From positions 1,426,001-1,490,000 of the forward strand of contig JADLSH010000145.1 of the NCBI GenBank assembly GCA_016169945.1: a stretch of 64,000 nucleotides of DNA. The letters are read 5' to 3'. Below, one piece after another: positions 44,729 through 55,700 of the stretch (position 1 is the stretch's first letter; the number at the start of each line of letters is the position of its first letter). Both the position numbers and the translations under genes were made by a program. The notes under the pieces were generated by a model that was not told the origin of the DNA, ran no database searches, and worked only from the letters and a program-made list of their open reading frames with translations. Source of the DNA: Trachythela sp. YZ-2020 (lineage: Eukaryota; Cnidaria; Anthozoa; Malacalcyonacea; Clavulariidae).

Positions 44729-44972
44729 TTATTTCTCTCTTAATGCTTCCACAATTTGTAAAAAGCTTTCCGCTTTTGGATTTTCAACTTCCTTGTAATT
44801 TCCTTGAACCATCGCAGATGCGATTTTTTCAAGTTTCAACCTTTGTGAAGACGGTAAATACGAAGCTAAAATGAACATGTTTTGCGATTGGCTTCAAAAG
44901 TGAACAGTATTTCTGACTCTTTAGTTTTATTGTTGTTTCATTGTTATAATCAACCAATGCACCAGCAGTAAC
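44729..44972 (-). CDS. Unidentified coding-like exon pair ending 6 nt before PRPF38A ATG
   Basis: On the minus strand an acceptor (TCTTTACAG) at 44973 precedes 44972-44918 (VTAGALVDYNNETTIKLK, ending phase 1). A 52-nt candidate intron with a weak GTCAGA donor follows, then 44865-44729 (SYLPSSQRLKLEKIASAM, continuing VQGNYKEVENPKAESF and LQIVEALREK, then TAA). Phases match across the small intron. The second part looks like an amphipathic helical C-terminus. It is in the same frame as PRPF38A, separated by TAA and two codons. I do not recognise the family and found no upstream exons; 45003-46693 holds only repeats. It could be the 3' end of an unknown gene, a 5' UTR open frame, an alternative SPEF2 3' end (phase 0 fits), or chance. 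Confidence 0.35.
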
Positions 44973-45002
44973 CTGTAAAGATGCCTTAAAAACTGCGAAA
45001 TT

Positions 45003-45246
45003 AGGATAGTGTATTGGTGGGTGTTAGTAAACGTTGAGAGTAGCACATATAGTGGTCAACTTCACATGTATGGCGGTATGGAAAGCGATAGGAGCAAGCA
45101 AAATTATGCTTCATCTTTCAATTCCTGTCTATTGACTACCTAATAATACAAGACTACAACTATGATGACTGCCTGTTCACCACCATCTGCTGCACGATAG
45201 TGTTTAGTGAAACCCTGTCTCTATGAACTATGGTGAAACCCACCTT
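45003..45246 (+). repeat. Dispersed TIR repeat (copy B)
   Basis: It runs from TATTGGTGGGTGTTAGTAAA to GTGAAACCCACCTTTAA, shares GGCGGTATGGAAAGCGATAG with copy A, and has a short internal duplication (GAAACCCTGTCTC / GAAACCCACC). It lies in the spacer between SPEF2 and PRPF38A. Confidence 0.75.
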
Positions 45247-45559
45247 TAAATAATTGAAGCACGAATCGAACTTTTCATGTGCCCAATCAAATGCAAATTA
45301 AGTTCCTTTGCGTTAGGTTCGGAACGTGGAAAATTCGATGTCTGAAACAGATCTTATACCAATCAACTACCAATTTAAGAAATTCAGAGTTCCAGTGGGT
45401 AGTGTTATTCGGCCTTCGTACAACTCGTTCGTGGAGTTACACTGAACAGACTGAAACATTGTGATATAATTACAAGTTCCCATTTAAATGAATATCAATT
45501 AAATTTGGAAAATACTAGCTTATGTTTAAGCCCAAGCTTTAATAAACATCTTTCTATGG

Positions 45560-45960
45560 ATTAATTCCTTATGTGTATGTATCATCTCTTAAACAATCTT
45601 CCGTTTGTCCAATCTCTTCCATTAATCATCATTATCGAATTTTCTATAATTCATTCTAATTGATTCTAATCAAATGTCCAAACCACATCCCATTCCTCTC
45701 TAATAACCTCTCTCACTCCTTCCTCAGTACCTACATTTCAGCCAATACAGAATACCTGACCGAATGACAGAGGTACATGATTTTCCATTTTAACTTCATG
45801 CTCATTTTCTGTCACATAAAACACTGCTCACATCGTTCCATTTCTTCCATGCCAATACCACTCTTAGCTTAATTCGTCCTCCTAACTTCTCATTACTTCT
45901 GTTTTATATGCATTCACCTACAGTCCACCATGCATAAAGGATTTTTAGATTTGGATCAGA
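45560..45960 (-). pseudogene. Degenerate LINE reverse-transcriptase C-terminal region
   Basis: Minus-strand frames with several stops read VVLAWKKWNDVSSVLCDRK and, about 200 nt later, RLLERNGMWFGHLIRIN. These resemble the thumb/connection region (W.KF..L..VLC..) and the RWFGH motif at the end of many LINE RTs. It lies in the spacer between SPEF2 and PRPF38A. Confidence 0.5.
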
Positions 45961-46693
45961 AAAATAATTTGTTTCATATTTAATGCCACATCACATATTC
46001 TTACCCACTCTCAAGAAACTTGCTTGTGTTGGTTACCATATTTTTAAACGGTGAAACATCTATTCACAACCAGGGGCGCCGGGCGATTTCGCGAGCCAGG
46101 GACCCCCATGATGTCATCATTTTTGGATATATTTGGTAGCGTATTCTCTTTAGAGGCCATTGAACAAGGGCCTCAACCCTCTCAAATTGGAGGCCCTATC
46201 AGGTTGGGAGTCCGGGGTAATTGAGCTCTCCGTCCGTCTCGGCGGCCATGTACCGAATAATTAAAAATCAATTACGTCTCATGCGTTGGTACTTACAAAA
46301 CCACTTTAAAGACTCATATCAAACAAGTTGAGCTCTGCAGACAAGAATATAGCTTTAATCAACACACTAGTTTTGTAATTGTGAAAACAAAGCGGAAAAT
46401 GCAAAATGGATTTTTAAATTTTGTTTGATTGAATTACTTGTATAGTAGATAAAGCGAGTCCCCTTACGCATATCGTTTTAAAACAAAACTAAATAACTAA
46501 TAATCTAAATATCAGTATTCAATAATACTACGAAATTGAGGCTGTACACAATAAAAAGAATACGTCGTTTTAACATTCTATTAAAAATGTACAACTAAAA
46601 CCCCGTTTTATGAAACTACTTTATACAAACAGATAATAACAACATTATTAAATCACACATTAACAGTATCCCTTAATGTCTTCCGCTGAAATT

Positions 46694-46753
46694 TTACTGT
46701 CCTTCATTGATTGAGGCATCCAGTCTTTCAGATCTTAGAAGATTTTTGAGGTT
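46694..46753 (-). CDS. SPEF2: SPEF2 terminal exon
   Basis: The acceptor CACGTTTAG precedes 19 codons (NLKNLLRSERLDASINEGQ) and TAA. It is phase 0, matching the donor after RFKYH at 47135. The stretch corresponds to the final conserved segment of the family (a hydrophobic helix followed by a polar end), which is why it is preferred over read-through at 47134 or the exon pair at 44.7-45.0 kb. Confidence 0.75.
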   Translation of the reverse strand, partial: NLKNLLRSERLDASINEGQ

Positions 46754-49700
46754 CTAAACGTGAATGGACAAAAAATATAAAAGCCTCATTACGAGAAGCG
46801 AACACAGCGAGACGCAGTTGTCGGGGCATTACTTGAAAAAAGTGGGAATAAAAGCCGCGATCCTTGATTTACCACATGTTTTTGATAGAATATAACCTGA
46901 GTATCAGGCCTTCTTTTCTTTTGAGGGGAGGGGATCGAGAGGAATATTGGGTGCGGAGGAGAGGGGATAAGAGAAGATGGTGAGAAATCTATATTTAACC
47001 CCGGGGTAATTCCTTCAGTCTCCCAAAGAACACTGCATGTTATCACTGGGGGCCTTGGTATCATTTTTACATACAGTTACAACTAAATAGTAAAATAAAT
47101 TAGATACAATGAACAAAAAACAGAAACTCCTTACATGGTATTTAAATCTCTGACATATATGGATACAATCGTCAATGATAGGGTGCTGATAAAGAACAGA
47201 AAATGGCAATGATTCGGTCTCAGTTACGCCCAGCTCATTAAATACACCACTCAAACGATCCTGTAGAAACACAATAAAACAAATATTCAAGAATCGATCA
47301 GATCTATAATCTTTATGATAAAAACAGTATTCCTGAGTGGATCTACTAAACAATCGGGAGATTTTACTGCTTCAATTATTTAAAGGTGACATGACACGAA
47401 AATTATTATTGCTTGATTTGAAAGTACTCTTAACATAATGTGGAATATCAATTTACAGCTTTTCCACATTTCATCTAGTTCTTGAGATATTTAGACTCAT
47501 GTGATATTCAAATGAGATAACTTATGGCTCGTTTTTTTCTGATGAACATATTCGAAAATCGTCTGTATTTTTTAAATTATTGAACATAATCAGTTGTTGC
47601 TTGTCTTCGATGTTCAGTTTCATGAACTGTAACAATATGCAAAGTTTCAGGCGATTTCGTTCAACAATCATAAAAATAGACAATGATTTCGAATATGTTA
47701 ATTTGAACAAAACGAGCCATAAGTTATCTCATTTGAGTATCACATAAGTCTAAATATCTCAAGACCTAGATGAAATATGGGAAAGCTGCATGTAAATTGA
47801 TATTCCACATTATTTTTAGAATAGTTTCAGATCAAGCAATAATAATTTTCGTGTCATGTCACCTTTAAAGGTGGGTTTCACTAAACACTATCGTGCAGCA
47901 GATGGTGATGAACAAACAGGCAGTCATCATACTTGTAGTCTTGTATTAGGTAGTCAATAAACCGGAATTGAAAGATGAAGTATAATTTTGCTTGCTCCTA
48001 TCGCTTTCCATACCGCCATACATGTGAAGTTGAGCACTATATATGCTACTCTTAACGTTTACTGACACCCACCAATACAGTGTTTTCCAAAATAGCAAAA
48101 TAGATGTATACCGTAATTTCGTTTACTAAAAATGTCACGTCAGGAAATGAAACAAAATGCTTAATCCCTGCATGACTAATAGTCGATTCTAGAAACACCA
48201 ACTCAAGTATATTCTCCCAAATATATTCTCCCAAATATATCACCCCATCCACACGTTGTGACCCAGTAACATAATTGTTTACAGTAACTTACTGGGATTG
48301 TTTAGGGTTGGGTTAGGGTTGAGGATTGGGTCAGGGTCATTACATATGCGTAAAATTACAATTCTAGTAAGTTACTGGAATTGTTAGACGTTGTAACCAG
48401 TAATTTTACTGGCATACAACGTGCGGATCGGATATTCTCCCAAATATATTCTCCAAATATATTCTCCCGAAATATATTCTCCCAAATATATTCTCCACTA
48501 AATGATATCGAAATATTTGATAGTAAACTATCATACCTTGGAAAATGGTTTGATAGTATGTTCTGCTCCTTGAAATCGCTGTTTGTCACTAAACTTATTT
48601 CCACCATGATGAAACACCTGTTGAAGTCAAAATATAAAAATATTTTCGTTTCCAGAATTTCAATTATTTCCTGCACAAAATCGATCACACCCTTTTGAAC
48701 ATCGCCTTGGTAATAAAACCTTGTTTTTTTAAACTTTGATCTTGCTATTGGTGCCATATTTACAAAATCATACGGTTTTAATAGTGACGTAAAATACTTT
48801 TATACAATCACGCAAGCAGTAATATGGTAAAGAGTCTAAAGCTTTTCACAAAAGCGAGACTCTGTGGCGAAGATAGACTGGGATTGAGGATTCGCATGAA
48901 CTAGCAAGTAATACTTTTTAGAACAGTGATGCCATAGTGCTATCTGTGGTCTATTAAACATGTATATATCCGAGTTCATTCTGCCTTTTCATTAGTCGAG
49001 AGCTATGATCACGCCAATGGCGTGTGTGGTTTTGTATAGATTATGGATCATGTCAAATGGCGCGTAAACTTTTCCCATCGCGCTTCAAAGCCCCAAAACG
49101 TTTCGGTACGAGCTACGTTAACACATTTTCAACTCTTTTAATATACAAAACAAATATATAACATTTTGCCATTGTAGGTTCACAGTATGACGTCATAACG
49201 TGATAAGAACATCAGTGACCCATTCGCTTTAGTTATGACGTCATAATGTGTATCTATAATTGAACAAGCAGGCAACGGCAAAATGTTATCTATTTATTAA
49301 ATAGATCTGTTCTCTAATAGATTATGGCTCTCGACCAATGAAAAGGAGATTGAACTCACTAAATGATATTTAACATTTTAGATTTTAACGAGATAATACC
49401 TTAACCAAATCCTGTAATGTTATAAGTGCATTGCTACCAGGTTCATCAGAAATATTCTATAATAAAACAACACAGCGTACAGTAGATCACTCCAAAACTT
49501 ATCATATGCTGGATGGCTCTATCAGTTCTAAACTGTTCTTTCCATAGAAATCCAGTAAGAGACACCTCTTATTGTCCAGTGTTACTACAGGAGGAAACCG
49601 GAGTATTCAGAGAGAATCTGCGGTGTTAACTGGTCGAGTCAAACTAGAAAAACTCTTCTCAAATGTGAAATTATATTCAGACTTGCCATTGCCACTGTGC

Positions 49701-52700
49701 CACCAACACCGGTCGTACAGTGATCAAGCACAGCTGGAGGTGAATGTAAAATTCCAGAACGGTAGTATGGCTATCTAGGGCTAACGTGTGAACAATTGAC
49801 ATGCTCATTGGATGAAACGTTTTACAGGATAAAGTTCTAAAAAGAGATAAGTTCCCTATAGACGTACCTTTGAAACAGGAAAAGATGTTCCTTTGTCTGT
49901 TTCTTCCTGTATCGCACTTGGTTCAGTTTGAAATAAAGATGAAGGTGGCATGGGTTGACAACAAACTATGGTCAAGGCACGTAAGATTCCTTCTATTGGA
50001 TTCTCATCCATTGCAAAGTATAACAACTAACAAGAAACATATATACATTAAAAATAAACAAACCATGAATACTTGTAGATTTCTTATACAGTTGACATAC
50101 GGTTCAGAATCACTAATTGCCACTCGAAATGATCATCTTATATTATATATACCTATGCAGGTTATCCGCAAAATGGAGAATTTTGATGGGTTCCTGAGTG
50201 GTCGGAAAACCACAGTATGGATTGGATGGATTCGAAAATAAATTCGAATGGGTTAAATGTGTTTGAAAATATTTGTTAAGCGCTAACGAAACGTTTTTCA
50301 AACGGACATAAACATCGCTCAATGAATGGCGCTTTATATCAAACATTCAGACGTTCGAACGCGTTTTCTTTTGAACACTATAACGTTGTCTGAATGCCGT
50401 TTGAACGACATTTCAACGCCATTTTACACAGTTTGCAAAAAGTGTTAAAGTATGTTTTTCAGAAGTGTGGAGATGAGTTCAGACGTGTAGAAGAACGAAA
50501 GATTAAGCCACATTCATCGGAGGTGAACTATGAAGTTGTCTGATTGCTTTGATGGCAGGTCAAACACCTTGCAAAACTACAGTGGCGTAAACATGAGCTT
50601 GATTTTATTTATCAACATAGCACTTACAAAGTCTTCATAATTCAACATAGGCGGTGGTTCCTTTGGGTCACTGAATATCTTAAAAAGAAGCTGAAAAAAC
50701 CCGAATTAGGACTTTATATAAATACGGGAAGAAATGTCCAATGCAGTCTATACGTATATAACAGTTCGTGCACACTGCATGAAATACCAGTCAAATATAC
50801 AAATACGGCAATCTTGTGTAACTGAGTGAGTAATCTTCTAATATCATAAATATCTCGTAGATAGATAGAGTTTTGTAGCCATATTATGTGAACGCTGACT
50901 GCGGTTACCATTGTGCGGAGTGAGGCAGGGTTTGGGATAATTATAAAGGAATATACCATCTCTCAAGTATGAATTATATTCATGTAAATATAATCTTAAC
51001 ATGCAATGCGTTCAACATTACCTTACCTGTTTAAGATTTTTAAGCCGGGGATATATCGGATCATTTTCATCCTCATATTCAGAATCTTCAGAAAACCAGA
51101 GGTGAAGCTAGTGAAATAAGGTATCACAGTTAGGTTTCATACTCTATATAGTGGATGTTTTCTACATGCATCTCAACGATAATTTTTCATTTAAAAACTG
51201 TGCTGCTTAAAGGGGGAATGCCACGAAATGTAAGAAGAACTAATATATACCTGTAAAAACTGTTGCTCGGATACAAAGCCTGTTTTCTCAACATCAATGT
51301 CCATAAATCTCGATAACGTATGAAACATTTCATCCCGAGAGGGCATTGGTAAGGGACTGGACGCTAGTACTAAGAATTTTTTCCAATCAACAAACTCCGA
51401 GTCTTGAGATATAAAAGTTGTTAATGAATGCAGTTGAAGACCTGTTTGACTGAGCCAAATATCTGCTAACATTTCCATACCAAACTATTGGAAAAATATT
51501 AATGGAAATAATTAATCACAATTGTATTGTTGAGATGGACTACTACAATAAGCATCCTCACTTTGGAAGTGTTTAAGTCGGATCCGATATGTACGATGTC
51601 TATAGCAAAGAAATGACCATAGATGTGTTCTTTTAAAATTCTACATCGCAGTAAAGGATTCACGACAGTTTATTTCTTTGGATTTCCACAAATTGAAAAC
51701 ACGATTATGTTATAGAAATAATGTGGTATCTACAGCCATCAATGATATTAATACTGCATGTGTACTGAAAAAGCAGAGTAATTTTCTCTCTTCTTTTCAT
51801 TATTACTTTGAATGTGATGGATGAGCTCGAAACTGTTTAGTGATCTCAACAAGATAGTCAAGACTCGTGATATGATAAATAATACAAAAACTTACACTGG
51901 TGGTCATAAGATCCAAGAAGATATCAACAAATGCTCTGCATGAGATGAGACCTGATGGCGCTGCATGAACAAACTAGAACGAAATTACATTAGAAATAAC
52001 ATTTTTTACTTTGGAGGAAACTTTTTCGGTACTGGAAAACTAGTTTGAGCTTTTGTTTGCTTAGACGACTTAAATGAAACATGAATATATTGCTAAGCTG
52101 CCTTAATAAATGATTTCTTTTAGGACGCTTGGGACTTTCTCATACTTAAAATGAAAAATAAATTATACTTTATTTACTTTATTTAATTCTACCAATATTT
52201 CAAGCTTTGCTATATATACTTTGTATGTTTTATTCCTCTTTTCCATACTTCAGAAGGTCAAAAAGCACGATTATGGTGCCTCATGTCGTAATGTGGCATT
52301 GAAGGGTTTCTTGTAGATGAAAATTTCGTGCGAAAATTACATATATATTTTAGACCCAACCAGAAGCAGTTGCGAAAAATGTAATTCTGCCAGAGGGCCT
52401 ATAATTATTGCGTTTTTCGCAACTGCTCCTGGTTAGGTCTAAAATATGTAAATCATTTTCGCTCCAAATTTCCATCTACAAAAACCCTCCAACATTCAGT
52501 TTTATCGAGCGAGATGCCAAAATATTTAGAATATTACCATTAGGCACTATTACCTGATTATAAAGGTGTTCAAGTTGTACAACTGTGAAATTATCACTCG
52601 ATGTTTGTTCTTTTGGACTAGGCGGAGGTGTTGGACTTGGAGTACGGAATACATTCACATCCTAATTAACTCAAATATGAAAATTATTAAGCATTATCCT

Positions 52701-55700
52701 GAAAGGGGTTATTTATTCCAGGCACGTCTAAGGGCGCTCTTATTGGAGAGGGTGGTCTAAAAGAGGGCCGGGGGAGCTTGATTGAGCCGATAAAGAGCAG
52801 ATAACAAACGCAGTAAACTAAGATGAACTTCCAGGACAATTAGTACACATGTGTTTCTTTGTTGTAAAGGGAGGGAGGAAGAGGAGGAGGAGGGGGTATT
52901 GATAAAGAGGAGAGCTAGATAAAGGATTTACAGTACATAGAAGTGGGTAGAAACATTGGCGAGATGAATCAAAGGAATACTTTCACATCCTAATCAAATG
53001 AAATATGCAGATACATAATGATAAAAAAGAATTAAATAGAAAATGCATATGACACACTAGAGTTGGATCTACAGTTTTTGTTCAAGAAGTTGACAGATAG
53101 AAAGTAGGCCTCGTATAATCATACATGTTTATATATCTAGGATGAACACGCTTGACTAACAATTAACAAGGACTTCATCCTCTCAAAATAAAACTAGGCT
53201 TTTAGTGAAAGTAGTCCAAATCATAGTCGGATTTTCAGATTTTGCTCTGGGGGGGTGCCGAAAATTTAGGGGGAGAGGTGAGCGACAGGGTGCGTAGCGC
53301 CGCCGAGCAAGCTGCAGCAGGGCTCTGGGAGCAAAGTTGCCAATGGGGGTAAGGGGGCGAAACCCCAAGAAACCCTTGAGATTTTTGGTCTTATTTAGTT
53401 CAAAATCCTTGTTTTTAGTCTTACTTAGTTTTTTAGTCTTACTTAGTTCAAAATCTTTATTTCAATCACACTACTGCATGTCATTTATCCCAATGAGCAT
53501 TTAAATTTTTTTTTGGGGGGTGCAAATTTCTCTAGGTGGGGTGGGAAAACTTTTTGGGGGGGTGCAAAATATTTTTTTGGGGGCCCAGAAAATCCGCCTA
53601 TGGTCCAAATGGAATTACAATAATAAAAGTGCATTGTTTAAAATAAAACTGCTCTCAGGATAATTAAAATCGTTTCAATATACATAATCCAATGACGAGT
53701 TCGAAAATAGGTACGCTAAGCGTACATGTATCTGCTCATGGTGATCCCACTGTTGTCATGAAGGAATAATATTCTACAATTCTGTTTGGCCCTAAATTGT
53801 ATAAGTTACACATATTTTGTACAAAAACATACACTTCATTCAACCAGTAACTTGTAAAGAATAAGAGATTGATATTTAACCCATTAACTGGCAGTACTCT
53901 ACCACTGACAAGTAAAATCGTCTGGCATTAGACAGAGTAAAATACTAATAAAATTAGGGTGGATCTGGGCTTGCCAGCTAATGGGTTAAAAGAATATATT
54001 TTTATAAATATCACAAAAATATATATCATACACAGTAGAACAAGGTTTTCATATTAATTGTTAAATGGGGTTCACGATTTACAGTATCACTATGCCAGAC
54101 AGTTTAGTACATATGACAAATAAAATAGCTGATATAAATTTCACTGGCAGAGACTATTTCCATAACACAACAAAGATTTTATTTAATTTTATGATGTCAT
54201 TGCTGAAACATGTTAGGTTCACAATCTTCTCGATAGTCCATAATATTACTACAATCAGGTATGTGAAAAAATTGTAGATGCGTGGATGTTGTCAGAATAC
54301 CAGGTGTCGCTAACACCTCCTCGCACAGTTTAAAAGCCTTTTTAAACACATTGATACACGACGTCAACATGTGGTATTCAGGGATGGAGGAACACAAATG
54401 AACTATTTATTCCACATGGATGTGTTAGCAAATAGGTCATATTATTGAAGTCTATTCATCAGTAGCAAATGTTAACAATGTTGAAAATCAGGAGTATAAT
54501 TTAACACATGTATATAGTCTGTGAATATAATGTACAAAGTATATATAAACACAGCCTATCATATCCATACATTGGCTAGAATTGACTAGTCAAAGCTGCA
54601 GTGTTCCGTGTTTGTTTGCTCAGCCTACAATATAAATATGAGAGTGATGTGTAAAGTACAGGCAAATGATTGCTTGAAAAGACATTAAATATAAGCGATT
54701 TAGTAATTTAGAGGAGAATTTGCCTATGGATATGAAGTATGAATTTCTATTATGAAATTATAAGTATGTGATTGTGACACCGTCTACAATAAATGTCATG
54801 CCAAAAGGAGTATTGCACAGTCTTATATTTTACCGTCTTAACTATTATATACTATAAACAAGACTATATTTGTACACAATATTTATTTAAAGAAATGTGA
54901 CCACTATAAAATTATGTGGAATTGCTAAAAGTGAATTTAAAATGTGGGATTAGCTAGTATTCATGGTAGTCAAATTTACTTTAGTATTGAAAACTTATGT
55001 GCATAAACAAAGATGCTATATTTTACAATTTACGCGTCAATGTTATATTAATATGTTGTAGTATTCCTTACCTTGATCTTCGTCCTTCGATAGTTCGACT
55101 GTTTCACTGTTTAGTTTCCCTTCAGAAATAGAACCACTAAATTTTGAAGCATTCTTTGATTTCTTTCCAGTCTATCCATAGGTCTATATCTTCGTATTTT
55201 CACGTTTTTATATGAATTAACGACATTTAAATTTTGTCAATCGCCATGTTGAATTTAAGATCTAGCCTGCGAACAGGCAAAATTGAATGATGTAATGGCT
55301 TTGCAGAACATTACGTCATTGCATTGTAAGCCACTTGCTGATTGGCTATCAATTTAAATAAGCTCGTCGCTGAATGGCTATAAGCTAACAGCAAACAGCA
55401 AACAGCACGATGGCAATATATCTGCATTCGCAGATACAAAAAACCCTGACCAAGACTTACCCAATCTACGACAAAGTCTTTATCTTCCAAGATTAACTGT
55501 TGCTGAAGTTTTTCTTCATTTTCTATACCAGTTCTGGCCAGGTCCGCCATAGCACGGATACTACAGAATGAAAAGTACAAGAATATGATTGAAACAAAGA
55601 GTTTTATTTCACGTTTTGTCTAGTGTCTATAATCATGGTTAAGGATTTTACATATTTGTAATATTTGGATTATCTAAGGCCAAGAAACCTTTTGCTGCAA

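Noticed and set aside
46789..47064. 91-codon minus frame (MIPRPPVITCSVLWETEG) as the SPEF2 end
   Set aside because: It needs read-through of the clear donor at 47134, or an acceptor followed at once by a stop. The exon at 46753-46694 fits phase and family.
54197..54397. 66-codon minus frame as an extra SPEF2 exon
   Set aside because: No similarity to the family, no convincing splice sites, and the neighbouring exons already join in phase.
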